A stretch of DNA of 64,000 bases from Alphaproteobacteria bacterium PA2 (GCA_002256425.1 NKIZ01000001.1:868001-932000), one strand, 5' to 3'; shown: positions 35,190 to 43,959, numbered from the stretch's first letter. Numbers and translations: made by a program. The notes: generated by a model from the sequence alone, not told the origin.

Positions 35190-36305
35190 ATGCTGACCAA
35201 TCTCCCCGGACGAGTGGCGATCCTGGCCCTGACACTTTCTGTGGCCGCCTGCGCAAGTCTTGATCCCGAGGCCCAGTCGGATTCCGGCAAGCTTCTGGTC
35301 GGCGTCGGGACGCCAGTCCCCGCCGCAGGTGAAACCCAGGCTGTCGCCACAGAGCGCGGTGATGCCGCTGATGATCCCGAAATCTGGGTGGACCCCAGGG
35401 ATCCTCAAAGGGTCGTGATTTTCGGCACTGACAAGCAGGCGGGGCTCTACACCTATGATCTGGCCGGCAAGCCAACCGGTTTCATTCCGGATGGTATGCT
35501 CAATAATGTCGATCTGCGCAGCGGTCTGATGACCCATCAGGGTGAGCGGGTGCTGGTGGGGGCGTCTGATCGGGGCCGCTTGGGCGCAGCGCTCTATCTG
35601 ATGGACCCCGCAACGCTCAAGGTCAGCCCCTGGGGTCTCGCCAAACTGGACCTGGCCGAGCCCTATGGCTTCTGCATGGGCCGGCGAGGGGAGGCCTTCA
35701 TCGCCATCATCAACGGCACGGACGGTCAGGTCCGTCAGGTCCGCATTTCAGTGGATCCTGCGGGCGCCATGGTCGCGACCGAGGAGCAGCGTTTCGCCCT
35801 GGGCAGCCAGACAGAGGGCTGTGTCGTCGATGACCAGAAGGGCGTTCTCTATATCGGCGAGGAGAATGTCGGCGTCTGGCGGTTTGATCTGGACCCGGCC
35901 TCAAAGACACCCCGCGTCCTGATCGCTCCAGCGCCGTCTGAAATGCTGAAGCCGGATGTCGAGGGCATCACCCTGCTGCGAGACGCCGGAAAGACCTGGC
36001 TCATCGTCTCCAGCCAGGGCGACAGCGCCTTCGCCGTATGGCGGGTAGATGGCGCTGACCCCGTCTATGGCGGCCGCTTTTCGGTGGTGTCCGCCGCCGG
36101 TGTCGACGGCGTCACGGGAACGGATGGGGTCGCTGCGGTTGGCGGACCCGTCGGACCCTATCCTGAGGGTCTGGTGGTCATGCAGGACGACATTGATGAC
36201 GTCGGCGAGGTCGTGACCACCAACCGGATCCGGCAGAACTTCAAGCTGGTCGACTGGCGGTCGGTTAAGCTGGCTCTGAAATTGGATGCCGCACCTTCAC
36301 ATTGA
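35190..36305 (+). CDS. 3-phytase, beta-propeller type, lipoprotein
   Basis: A 371-aa protein with a lipoprotein signal (lipobox VAAC at about residue 20) and the six-bladed propeller phytase fold: DDPEIWVDP, VIFGTDKQAGLYTYDLAGK, DLR-type motif VDLRSGL, EGCVVDDQKGVLYIGEENVGVWRF in two parts, DVEGITLL and PEGLVVMQDD. Acidic residues for calcium binding are present. It hydrolyses phytate to lower inositol phosphates and phosphate, probably at the outer membrane. GGAGA lies 8 bp before the ATG. The TonB receptor gene precedes it by 82 bp. Confidence 0.92.
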   Translation: MLTNLPGRVAILALTLSVAACASLDPEAQSDSGKLLVGVGTPVPAAGETQAVATERGDAADDPEIWVDPRDPQRVVIFGTDKQAGLYTYDLAGKPTGFIPDGMLNNVDLRSGLMTHQGERVLVGASDRGRLGAALYLMDPATLKVSPWGLAKLDLAEPYGFCMGRRGEAFIAIINGTDGQVRQVRISVDPAGAMVATEEQRFALGSQTEGCVVDDQKGVLYIGEENVGVWRFDLDPASKTPRVLIAPAPSEMLKPDVEGITLLRDAGKTWLIVSSQGDSAFAVWRVDGADPVYGGRFSVVSAAGVDGVTGTDGVAAVGGPVGPYPEGLVVMQDDIDDVGEVVTTNRIRQNFKLVDWRSVKLALKLDAAPSH

Positions 36306-36318
36306 GGCGGAGGATCTC

Positions 36319-36978
36319 TCAGTTGGCCTGAGGCAGGTCTCCACCTTCGCAGAACGCTGCTGACAGCAGCTCATAGGTCAGGCCCTGCCCTTGCCAGATC
36401 TCGCCGAAGTCAACGGTGGCGTCATTGGTGAAGACGGCCAAGGCGCGGCCTTGCCCCGGGGCCAGGATATTTCGCACCTGAATACCGCCGAGATCGCCCC
36501 TTCGCTCCACAAGATCAACTGGCCCTGAGCAGCCACGAAGCTCAGCCTGGAAGGCCCAAACGCCGAGGGCCTCATAACCAAGGGTCGGGTCGCCGGTCCA
36601 GGCCAGGGCCTTTTCCTGGGCCTTTAGAAGGGTGTCTCCCAAGAGCGCGCGATCAAACCTGACCATATCGGCGGCGCTGCCCTGCATGGCCGCCGATGCG
36701 CCGAAGGTTGACGCGTAGATCCGTGGATAGGGTTTCGCCCCGTCATATCCCTTCACCTTTGGTGCGTCCGGCTTGGCGAGACCGACGGATTTGAGACCCA
36801 GACCCTGATTTAGTTTCTGTTTCACAAGGGTTTCGAAGTCCTGGCCGGTGACCGCTTCCAGGGCCGCGCCGAGAACCAGATAGTCGCAATTGTTATAGCA
36901 GAATTCGCGGTTGGGGTTTGTCTTGCCAGGCCCGCTGCAAAAGCCCTTGGCGGCCATCTGGTCCGTCTTGTCGGTCAC
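36319..36978 (-). pseudogene. Truncated beta-lactamase-family serine hydrolase
   Basis: 219 codons that correspond to the C-terminal part of class C beta-lactamase-like hydrolases: REFCYNNCDYLVLGAALEAVTG contains the Y-x-N motif, and GSAADMVRFDRALLG and LGYEALGVWAF are typical later segments. The N-terminal region with the SxxK nucleophile (usually 120-150 residues before this point) is missing, and upstream lies the 49-bp regulatory block. No in-frame continuation is visible. It is therefore probably a 5'-deleted remnant, without activity as it stands. Confidence 0.75.
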
Positions 36979-37007
36979 GACTCTGAGATGGAAGGCCGGG
37001 TCATTCT

Positions 37008-37056
37008 CTCAATCCGTGAAACGCTTCCTGCCTGGAGGATAAGCGCCTGCTTACGG
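37008..37056. promoter_or_regulatory. Conserved 49-bp block with TAAGC-N4-GCTTA dyad, copy 2
   Basis: See copy 1 at 32228-32276. Here the dyad is TAAGCGCCTGCTTA (37040-37053), preceded by the same CTCAATC and GAAA elements. The outer-membrane-like protein gene starts 64 bp downstream. The truncated hydrolase begins 30 bp on the other side, so the deletion that removed its 5' end lies close to this block. Confidence 0.65.
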
Positions 37057-37119
37057 TCACACCGCGCCCCGTTGCTTTCCGGCCGCGGTCGAACAATGGT
37101 CCGCGCCAAAGGAGATCCC

Positions 37120-37905
37120 ATGAAAACCTGCCGTCCTGCCATCACCGCCCTGTGCGTCCTTTCCAGCCTTGTCCTGGCGCCTACCCTGGCCAAGGCCGCG
37201 CCGGAAGAGATCCAGGTCTATATGGATGAGCTGGGGCCCAAAGGCGGGTACGGGCTGGACGTCCACATGAATTACACGGCCGACGGCCGCAAGGCGCCGA
37301 CCTATGGCGGGGAAATGGCCTCGGACAATCGCTGGCGGATCACGCCGGAGTGGGCCTACGGGTTGACCGACAATGTGGAGCTGGGCCTCTACCTGCCCCT
37401 GGCCACCATCGACAACAGCGGCAAGCTGGAGCTGGGCGGTGTCAAGGGCCGGATCAAGTACATCGCCCCTCGGGCCGAGGGGCAGAACTGGTTCTGGGGG
37501 ACCAATTTCGAGATCGGCCGGGTCCGCAAGAGCTATGACATCAATCCCTGGAATGCCGAGCTGAAAGCCATAGCCGGCTATCGCGCCGGCCCCTGGACGG
37601 TGGCGGGCAATCTCAACATCGGCTGGATGGTCTCGGGGCCTGACCACACGCCGGTCTCCTACACCCTGGCCACCAAGGTCGCCTATGCGGTCAGCGACAA
37701 GACCAGCCTGGGCATCGAAAACTACAACGAATTCGCCGACGCCTCAGGGGTGGGGCGTCTGGGCGACCGCGATCAGCAGGTCTTCGCCGTGATCGACAGG
37801 ACCATGGGCGACTGGGACCTCAATCTGGGGGTCGGCTATGGCTATGGCGCGCCGGAGGACCGCTGGGTGATCAAGGCGATGGTGGGCGTGCCGTTCGGGA
37901 AGTAA
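37120..37905 (+). CDS. Putative outer-membrane beta-barrel protein
   Basis: A 261-aa exported protein (signal peptide ends LAKAAPEE). The mature protein alternates hydrophobic and polar residues with many aromatic girdle residues (WRITPEWAYGLTDNVELGLYLPLA, WTVAGNLNIGWMVSG, GVGYGYGAPEDRWVIKAMVGV), as in small transporter-type barrels, but the last residue is Lys, not Phe. A strong AAAGGAG site precedes the ATG. Regulation together with the phytate TonB receptor is suggested by the shared upstream block; the role is unknown. Confidence 0.78.
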   Translation: MKTCRPAITALCVLSSLVLAPTLAKAAPEEIQVYMDELGPKGGYGLDVHMNYTADGRKAPTYGGEMASDNRWRITPEWAYGLTDNVELGLYLPLATIDNSGKLELGGVKGRIKYIAPRAEGQNWFWGTNFEIGRVRKSYDINPWNAELKAIAGYRAGPWTVAGNLNIGWMVSGPDHTPVSYTLATKVAYAVSDKTSLGIENYNEFADASGVGRLGDRDQQVFAVIDRTMGDWDLNLGVGYGYGAPEDRWVIKAMVGVPFGK

Positions 37906-37918
37906 GGCGCGGACGGCT

Positions 37919-38764
37919 TCAGGCGCCCATGGCGTTTGCAGTCAGCCACTCCGCCAGGTCCGCCACAACCTCATCCCGGTTGATCTCGTTCAGCATCTCG
38001 TGCCGGCCGCCGGGGTAGACCTTGAAGGTCACGTCCATGCCGGCAGCGCGGTAGTTGTCGATCAGGGGCGTCACGGCGGCCAGGCGGTTGTTGATCGGGT
38101 CCTCATCACCCACGAAGACATAGACCGGAAGGCCGGGCTTTACGCCGCTGAGGTCGGGATTGCCCATGGCCTTTGCGGCGACGCTGCGGAACGAGGCCTG
38201 GGAAGTCGGCGTAAAGCTGATGCCGCTCAAGGGGTCAGCGATGTACTTGTCCACCTCGGCATCATCCCGGCTCAGCCAGTCATAGTCCGTACGCGGATTG
38301 GGGAAGGCGCTATTGGCTGGGCCTTCACGACGGGGGCCGGGGCCAGAGGTGCCCGACAGGACCAGGGCGTCGATCAGGGCATGGTGTTCGGGCAGGAAGG
38401 CCTGGGCGAACATGGCGCCCATGGAATGGCCCATGAGGGTGAGGGGAAGGCCGGGGTTCTCAGCTTTGGCAAGCCTGGCCAGGTCGGCCATGTCGCTGAC
38501 ACAGGCCTCTGCGCCGCCTGGCCCGAAGTCGCCGAAATGGCTCATGCCCGAGGTCAGGCCGTGGCCGCGGTGGTCGGCGGCGTAGATCAGGAAGCCGGCC
38601 TCCGTCAGGGGCGCAAGACGCTCGCGGTAGCGGCCGGCGTGTTCTCCGGCGCCGTGAGCCAGTTGAAGCAGTGCCCGGGGTCGGGTTTTGCCCCGCCAGA
38701 CAAAGCCGGCGAGGGGCACGCCGTCGGCGCCATGATAGCGGAACAGGGTCTCGGCGACGGGCAT
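37919..38764 (-). CDS. Alpha/beta hydrolase (S33 aminopeptidase / monoacylglycerol-lipase-like)
   Basis: A 281-aa cytoplasmic enzyme with LAHGAGEHAGRY (oxyanion HG motif near residue 34), YAADHRGHGLTSG, nucleophile elbow GHSMGAMFAQ, and the late His in YPGGRHEMLNEINRDEV, the layout of the serine aminopeptidase S33/monoacylglycerol lipase subgroup. GAGGAAAC precedes the ATG. Single gene, convergent to the barrel protein gene; hydrolyses a lipid ester presumably. Confidence 0.92.
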   Translation of the reverse strand: MPVAETLFRYHGADGVPLAGFVWRGKTRPRALLQLAHGAGEHAGRYRERLAPLTEAGFLIYAADHRGHGLTSGMSHFGDFGPGGAEACVSDMADLARLAKAENPGLPLTLMGHSMGAMFAQAFLPEHHALIDALVLSGTSGPGPRREGPANSAFPNPRTDYDWLSRDDAEVDKYIADPLSGISFTPTSQASFRSVAAKAMGNPDLSGVKPGLPVYVFVGDEDPINNRLAAVTPLIDNYRAAGMDVTFKVYPGGRHEMLNEINRDEVVADLAEWLTANAMGA

Positions 38765-38954
38765 GGACAGTTTCCTCGGGCCAGGGCGGCCTCAGGCTAT
38801 CTAACGGGGTGATAGCACCCGCGGCAATTGCTCAAGTCCGTTGACAGACCGGGGGTCATGCCCAAGACTTCATCCATATTTTAAGCAGAGTTTGGCGCAG
38901 CAAGACGCCGGGTCTGGGGGCGAGGGCCGCCAGCCGCAAATCGGGAAGAAAGCC

Positions 38955-40241
38955 ATGAATATCGCCGTTAAGACGCCGAGTGTAGACATCGCCGCCGAAA
39001 TCGCCGCGACGCCCCTGGATCAACTGAACCCCGCCCGGGTGGACCGTTTCGCCAACGACACCATCTGGCCGGTCTTCGAGCGCCTGCGCCGGGAAGACCC
39101 GGTCCACTTCACCCCCGACAGTGAGTACGGTCCCTACTGGTCGGTGACCAAGTGGAACGACATCATGGCGGTGGACACCAACCATGAGGCCTTCTCTTCC
39201 GCTGACGGCATCGGCCTGGCCAATCTGGCCGCCGTGGCCGAGCAGGAAAAGGTCATGGGCGTGCGGCGTCGCGGCGGCGCCGGCTTCATCACCATGGACG
39301 AGCCCGAGCACGGTCCGGCCCGCAAGGCGGTCAGCCCCACCGTGGCGCCGAACAACCTGCACAATATGGCCCCCCTGGTCCGTGAGCGGGCCGGCCTCAT
39401 CCTCGACAGCCTGCCCATCGGCAAGGAATTCGACTGGGTGGATCTGGTGTCCAAGGAACTGACGGCCATGACCCTGGCCACCCTGTTCGACTTCCCCTTT
39501 GAGCAGCGCCGCAAGCTGCCCTACTGGTCGGACATGATCATGAACCAGCCTGGCCATGGTCCCGTGGAAACCTGGGAGCAGAAGGGTGCGGCCCTGTTTG
39601 AGTGCTTCAACGCCTTCCAGGAGCTGTGGAACCAGAGGGTAAACGCCGAGCCGGCCAACGACCTGATCTCCATGCTGGCCCACAATCCGGCCACCCGGAA
39701 CATGCCCATGGAGACCTATCAGGGTAATGTCGTCCTGCTGATCGTCGGCGGCAATGACACCACCCGCAACACCATCACCGGTTCGGTCTATAACCTGAAC
39801 AAGAACCCCGATCAGTACGCCAAGCTGCGGGCCAATCCGGACCTGGTCACCTCCATGGTGTCGGAAACCATCCGCTTCCAGACCCCGCTCGCCCACATGA
39901 GCCGGGTCGCGACCCGCGATGTGGAGCTTAACGGCAAGACCATCCGCAAGGGCGACCGGGTCGTCATGTGGTACATTTCCGGCAATCGCGATGAAGAGCA
40001 CATCGAGAACCCCAACGCCTACATCATCGACCGCGAACGGCCCCGCCAGCACATGTCCTTCGGCTTCGGCGTCCACCGTTGCGTGGGCAACCGGGTGGCC
40101 GAACTGCAGCTGACCATCATCTGGGAAGAAATCCTCAAGCGCTTCCCCGAGATCAAGGTGGTCGGCGAGCCGGTCCTGAACTGGTCGCCCTTCGTCCACG
40201 GCTTTGAAACCCTGCCGGTGATCATCCCGACCCGGAACTAA
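38955..40241 (+). CDS. Cytochrome P450, CYP153-like
   Basis: A 428-aa soluble bacterial P450. The I-helix proton-relay region is IVGGNDTTRNT, the ExxR motif is ETIRFQ, and the haem loop is FGFGVHRCVGNR with the cysteine ligand at residue 376; the FGFG-HRC-GNR-AE-QL pattern matches the CYP153 and related groups, which hydroxylate alkanes or terminal methyl groups. It needs a ferredoxin and reductase, which are not in the neighbourhood. GGGAAGAA precedes the ATG chosen; an in-frame upstream extension has no supporting features. Substrate is not certain. Confidence 0.93.
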   Translation: MNIAVKTPSVDIAAEIAATPLDQLNPARVDRFANDTIWPVFERLRREDPVHFTPDSEYGPYWSVTKWNDIMAVDTNHEAFSSADGIGLANLAAVAEQEKVMGVRRRGGAGFITMDEPEHGPARKAVSPTVAPNNLHNMAPLVRERAGLILDSLPIGKEFDWVDLVSKELTAMTLATLFDFPFEQRRKLPYWSDMIMNQPGHGPVETWEQKGAALFECFNAFQELWNQRVNAEPANDLISMLAHNPATRNMPMETYQGNVVLLIVGGNDTTRNTITGSVYNLNKNPDQYAKLRANPDLVTSMVSETIRFQTPLAHMSRVATRDVELNGKTIRKGDRVVMWYISGNRDEEHIENPNAYIIDRERPRQHMSFGFGVHRCVGNRVAELQLTIIWEEILKRFPEIKVVGEPVLNWSPFVHGFETLPVIIPTRN

Positions 40242-40246
40242 GCCGG

Positions 40247-40287
40247 TTCCCATGGCGGGAATTTCAGATTGATTCCCATGGCGGGAA
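40247..40287. promoter_or_regulatory. Two tandem operators of the higBA-like operon
   Basis: TTCCCATGGCGGGAATT occurs at 40247 and again at 40273 (26 bp start to start, about two and a half helical turns). Each is a TTCCC-N5-GGGAA dyad. They are between the P450 stop and the toxin start and are probably bound by the antitoxin. Confidence 0.75.
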
Positions 40288-40303
40288 TTGATATCCACAG
40301 TCC

Positions 40304-40606
40304 ATGCGGCTGATCGCCCGATCTTCATTGGCGGCGTTCTGGGAGAAGCACCCTTCTTCCAGGGCCTCGCTTGAGCATTGGGTTGCGGTCGTCTCAAGGG
40401 CAAGCTGGCGGACAACCGCAGAGGTGCAGGCCGCCTTCTCGAAGGCCCGGGTGCTGAATGGGGAGCGGGTGCGATTTGAAGTGGCCGGGGGCGATTACAG
40501 ACTGATCGTCGCCTTCAAGTTCGAGGCGCAGATCGCCTTTGTGAAGTTCATCGGCACGCACAGGCAGTACGACGCCATCAATGCGCTGACCGTCAGCATT
40601 TTCTGA
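40304..40606 (+). CDS. higB: HigB-family mRNA interferase toxin
   Basis: A 100-aa RelE-superfamily toxin of the HigB group: AAFWEKHPSSRASLEHWVAVV, NGERVRFEVAGGDYRLIVAFKF and FVKFIGTHRQYDAI, where the Arg, His and Tyr residues of the last stretch are the expected active-site elements. It should cleave mRNA on ribosomes when free of antitoxin. Toxin comes before antitoxin, as usual for higBA. No Shine-Dalgarno is seen, which may keep toxin synthesis low. The gene is 11 bp from the antitoxin gene. Confidence 0.93.
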   Translation: MRLIARSSLAAFWEKHPSSRASLEHWVAVVSRASWRTTAEVQAAFSKARVLNGERVRFEVAGGDYRLIVAFKFEAQIAFVKFIGTHRQYDAINALTVSIF

Positions 40607-40617
40607 GGACCAGGAAA

Positions 40618-40983
40618 ATGGACATCTTTCCGATCAGAACCGACGAAGACCATCGCAATGCCGTCCGTGAAATCGAGCAACTCTGGGACGCACAGGAGGG
40701 GACGGACGAGTTCAACCGGCTCGACATCATCGCGACCCTTGTCGAGGCCTATGAGGCACGGCGTTGGCCCATCGCCGACCTGGATCCGGTCGACACCATC
40801 AAGGCTGAGATGGAGCTGAATGGCCGGACCCTCACCGATCTGACCAAGGTGATCGGCAAGAGTCGCGCGACAGAAATCCTCAAGCGTCAGCGCCCCCTGA
40901 CCCTCGCCATGATCCGCAAACTCCATGAGGCCTGGCGCATTCCCGCTGACCGATTGGTCGGGGAGTACAAGCTCTCATCCTGA
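40618..40983 (+). CDS. higA: HigA-family antitoxin
   Basis: A 121-aa protein with an N-terminal helical part and a C-terminal XRE-type helix-turn-helix (LNGRTLTDLTKVIGKSRATEIL, then LTLAMIRKLHEAWRIPADRL). It neutralises the toxin and represses the operon by binding the two TTCCC/GGGAA operators. AGGACCAGG lies in front of the ATG, a stronger site than that of the toxin. Confidence 0.93.
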   Translation: MDIFPIRTDEDHRNAVREIEQLWDAQEGTDEFNRLDIIATLVEAYEARRWPIADLDPVDTIKAEMELNGRTLTDLTKVIGKSRATEILKRQRPLTLAMIRKLHEAWRIPADRLVGEYKLSS

Positions 40984-41041
40984 GGCCCATTGTCCCGCCC
41001 TATCGCATTGACCTTCAGACCCGGGTCAGTGAGCATGGACC

Positions 41042-42082
41042 ATGGCTGAAATTCCCGTTCGCGACGTCGTTCCCGCCCACCGTTTTGACGAGGCCCGCCT
41101 CGCCGCCTGGATGGCGGAGAACGTCGAGGGCTTCAAAGGTCCCTTGAAGGTGCAGCAGTTCCAGGGCGGCGCCTCGAACCCGACCTTCCTTCTGACCGGC
41201 GGCGACGGCTGGCTCTACGTCCTGCGCAAGAAGCCGCCGGGCCAGCTGCTGTCCAGCGCCCATCAGGTGGACCGGGAGTATCGCGCCATGAAGGCCCTGG
41301 CCGGGCATATTCCCGTGCCGGTCATGCGCGCCCTCTGCACGGACCCCGAGGTCATCGGCACGACCTTCTATGTGATGGACTATCTGGAAGGCCGGATCTT
41401 CCGGGACGCCGCCCTGCCGGGTCTTTCGCCTGCCGAGCGTTCAGCCATCTATGACGAGCTGAACGCCACCCTGGCCAAACTCCACGCTGTCGATTTCGAG
41501 GCCGCAGGCCTCGGCGACTATGGCCGTCCAGGCAACTATTTCGAACGTCAGGTCGCCCGCTGGACCCGTCAGTACCGGGACGCCGCCTCCGAAACCATTC
41601 CGGCCATTGAGGCCCTGATCGCCGAGCTGCCCGGCCGGATCCCGGCCGATCAGTCGGTCAGCATAGCCCACGGCGACTACCGGCTTGAAAACGTCATGTT
41701 CCATCCCACCGAGCCGCGCCTGATCGCCGTGCTGGACTGGGAGCTCTCGACCATAGGCCACCCCCTGGTGGACATTGGCTACAACGCCTTCCTCTGGCGG
41801 TCCCATTCGCTCAGCTGGGGCAGTCTGGACGGGGTGGACTTCGCCGCCAGCGGCATTCCCACCGAAGAGGACTATGTGGCGGCCTATTGCCGAAGGACGG
41901 GTCGGGCAGGGATCGAGGACTGGGCCTTCTACATGACCTTCGGCATCTTCCGTCTGGCTTCCATCAGCCAGGGCGTCTACCGCCGGGTTCTGGCGGGCAC
42001 AGCCGCCACAGAGGGCCGTGAGGCCGTGAATGGAACCCCGGCCCTGGCCGAGCAGGCCCTGGCGATACTGCGGGGCGGTTGA
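41042..42082 (+). CDS. APH-type phosphotransferase family protein
   Basis: A 346-aa kinase-like protein of the choline/aminoglycoside phosphotransferase fold. QFQGGASNPTFLLTGG is the nucleotide loop, LYVLRKKPPG carries the Lys, AHGDYRLENVMFH is the Brenner catalytic motif and VLDWELSTIGHPLVDIGY the metal motif. This subgroup is related to the kinase domain of ACAD10/11 and often accompanies acyl-CoA dehydrogenases; the substrate may be a hydroxyacyl-CoA. No acyl-CoA dehydrogenase gene is next to it here. Confidence 0.9.
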   Translation: MAEIPVRDVVPAHRFDEARLAAWMAENVEGFKGPLKVQQFQGGASNPTFLLTGGDGWLYVLRKKPPGQLLSSAHQVDREYRAMKALAGHIPVPVMRALCTDPEVIGTTFYVMDYLEGRIFRDAALPGLSPAERSAIYDELNATLAKLHAVDFEAAGLGDYGRPGNYFERQVARWTRQYRDAASETIPAIEALIAELPGRIPADQSVSIAHGDYRLENVMFHPTEPRLIAVLDWELSTIGHPLVDIGYNAFLWRSHSLSWGSLDGVDFAASGIPTEEDYVAAYCRRTGRAGIEDWAFYMTFGIFRLASISQGVYRRVLAGTAATEGREAVNGTPALAEQALAILRGG

Positions 42083-42172
42083 TCCTCCGGCTGGCCTGTC
42101 TGCAGGCAACTGAAACTCACTGAGATCGGTTCATCAAACGCTGTGATCGCGGACTGGCATGAGATTGCCGTC

Positions 42173-42216
42173 TTGACATAGTCCCAAATCGAACTAACTA
42201 GTACGAAATCGCACTA
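42173..42216 (+). promoter_or_regulatory. Promoter with direct-repeat operator of the nitroreductase-marR unit
   Basis: TTGACA (42173-42178) and TAACTA (42195-42200) form a promoter-like pair. The 11-bp repeats AAATCGAACTA (42186-42196) and AAATCGCACTA (42206-42216) are 20 bp apart, with ACTAGT between them. This is a probable binding site for the downstream MarR protein. Confidence 0.6.
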
Positions 42217-42230
42217 GATGGAGATCTGCC

Positions 42231-43406
42231 ATGAACCGCCGCAATTTCATTCGCATCGCCGGGGGCGGAGTGGTTCTGGCCGCAGCAGGCGCCGGGGCCT
42301 ACGCCTGGGCCGACCGGACGCAATTCACCGTCCCGGATTCAGCAACCGCCGCCTGGCGCACGGCCGGGGACGCCGCGGATCTCAGGCGTCATGTCCTGTC
42401 CTTCGCGATCCTCGCCCCGAACCCCCATAACCGGCAGCCCTGGATGGCGGACATCTCAACGCCGGAAGAGATCTCCATCAGCCTCGACACCGCGCGTCTC
42501 TTGCCAGCGACCGACCCCTTCGGGCGGCAGATCCTCATGGGACTGGGCGCCTTCCTGGAATTGCTGGCCATGGCGGCGGCGCAGAAGGGCCATCGCGCCG
42601 ACATTGAAGTCTTCCCTGAAGGCGAGCCAGGCAGGTACCTGGACGGGCGAAGGGTGGCCAGGATCACCCTGGTCCCGGACCCCGCCATCGCCCCCGATCC
42701 CCTGTTCAAGCAGGTCCTGAACCGCCGGACCGACCGACGGCCCTATGATCCGGTCCGTCCCGTCGCGGATGCGGAAGTCGCCGCCCTGGCCCAGGCGGCC
42801 AGTTCCAGGCCGGTGGCGTTTGGTGTTGAAACAGCAGCCGCCCGCATCTCGAAAATCCGGGACATAGCCCGCCGCGCCTGGGGCCTTGAACTGGCGACGC
42901 CGGAAACCATGATGGAGTCCGTGCGCCTGATACGCATCGGCGGACCCGAGATCGACCGTTATCGCGACGGCATATCGATCTCTGACCCGATGCTGGTTAC
43001 CCTGTCGGCCGCAGGTCTGTTTGACCGGACCAAGCCGCCAGCGCCCGGATCTCCCGCCATGACCACCCAGATCAAGGATTTTGACCAGATCACCGCTTCG
43101 ACCCCGGCCTATCTTTGGATTGTCACGGACGGCAACCGTCGGGATCAACAGGTCGAGGCCGGTCGCGCCTATGTCCGGGCCAACCTCGCCGCCACCGGAC
43201 TTGGCCTTTCCATGCAGCCCAACGAACAGTCCCTGCAGGAATATCCGCAGGTGGCCCGCGAGTATAAGGACATCCATGGCCTCCTTGCGCCAAAGGCCGG
43301 ACACACCGTCCAGATGCTGGCCAGGCTGGGGCGACTTCCCGCAGGAACCGGCGCCCTCGGCCCTGCGCCGCGGCGGGGCATGTCGGCCCTGATTACCCGA
43401 ACATGA
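42231..43406 (+). CDS. Acg-type nitroreductase family protein with Tat signal
   Basis: A 391-aa protein beginning MNRRNFIRIAGGG and a hydrophobic stretch, a Tat signal. The nitroreductase fold is recognisable in LAPNPHNRQPWMADI (FMN-binding), VLNRRTDRRPYDP and TGLGLSMQPNEQSLQEYPQV, similar to the Acg family, which binds flavin but may store it rather than use it. GGAGA lies 9 bp before the ATG. A MarR regulator and a second nitroreductase follow, so this looks like a unit for nitro-compound or quinone stress. Confidence 0.85.
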   Translation: MNRRNFIRIAGGGVVLAAAGAGAYAWADRTQFTVPDSATAAWRTAGDAADLRRHVLSFAILAPNPHNRQPWMADISTPEEISISLDTARLLPATDPFGRQILMGLGAFLELLAMAAAQKGHRADIEVFPEGEPGRYLDGRRVARITLVPDPAIAPDPLFKQVLNRRTDRRPYDPVRPVADAEVAALAQAASSRPVAFGVETAAARISKIRDIARRAWGLELATPETMMESVRLIRIGGPEIDRYRDGISISDPMLVTLSAAGLFDRTKPPAPGSPAMTTQIKDFDQITASTPAYLWIVTDGNRRDQQVEAGRAYVRANLAATGLGLSMQPNEQSLQEYPQVAREYKDIHGLLAPKAGHTVQMLARLGRLPAGTGALGPAPRRGMSALITRT

Positions 43407-43422
43407 TCACCCGGACCTGAGC

Positions 43423-43869
43423 ATGACCGTAGACCGGAACCTGTACTTCGCCCTGATGAACGAAATCGGGATCATCGCCCAGCTGGGTCGAACCCTGATG
43501 GAATCCCGTCTGCCGGAAGGGTTGAACCAGCCGCAGTTCTCGGTCCTCAACCATCTGGCGCGCCTGGGCGATGGCCGCACGCCCCTGTCCATGGCCAGGG
43601 CCTTCCAGACCCCGAAGACCAGCATGACCCACACCCTGGCCGTTCTGGAGGCCCAGGGTCTGGTGGAGCTGCGGCCCAATCCCAGGGACGGACGCAGCCG
43701 CTGCGTCTGGCTGACGGCGAAGGGTCGGGACTGCCGTGATCAGGCCATCGCCAGCCTTGACGCCGACTTCGCCCAGATGGCTACGAGGTTCAGTCCGGAC
43801 GTCATAACCGGGGCCATGCCCTTCCTGACCGAGCTGCGGAAGTATCTGGACGAAGCCCGGGACAGCTGA
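43423..43869 (+). CDS. MarR-family regulator
   Basis: A 148-aa winged-helix protein: GLNQPQFSVLNHLARLGDG, the recognition-helix region MARAFQTPKTSMTHTLAVLEAQGLVEL and the wing PNPRDGRSRCVWLTAKG are all typical of MarR. It is 16 bp behind the Acg-type gene and probably represses the operon through the repeats at 42186-42216. An aromatic ligand is likely. No conserved redox Cys pair is seen (two Cys, near 100 and 107). Confidence 0.9.
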   Translation: MTVDRNLYFALMNEIGIIAQLGRTLMESRLPEGLNQPQFSVLNHLARLGDGRTPLSMARAFQTPKTSMTHTLAVLEAQGLVELRPNPRDGRSRCVWLTAKGRDCRDQAIASLDADFAQMATRFSPDVITGAMPFLTELRKYLDEARDS

Positions 43870-43959
43870 GCGGTCGACACGCCCCTTTGATCCGGCTATG
43901 CGCGTCCGGCGGACCCGGTTTCCGCCAACAGACGTAGAAAGAAGTTTCAGGGGTTGGAT

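Noticed and set aside
40247-40287. Two direct repeats as a minimal CRISPR
   Set aside because: Only two 17-bp units, each a dyad, 9 bp between them, in front of higBA; they fit operators, and no cas genes are present.
38856-40415. 519-codon minus-strand open frame
   Set aside because: Antisense to the clearly recognised P450; no family features.
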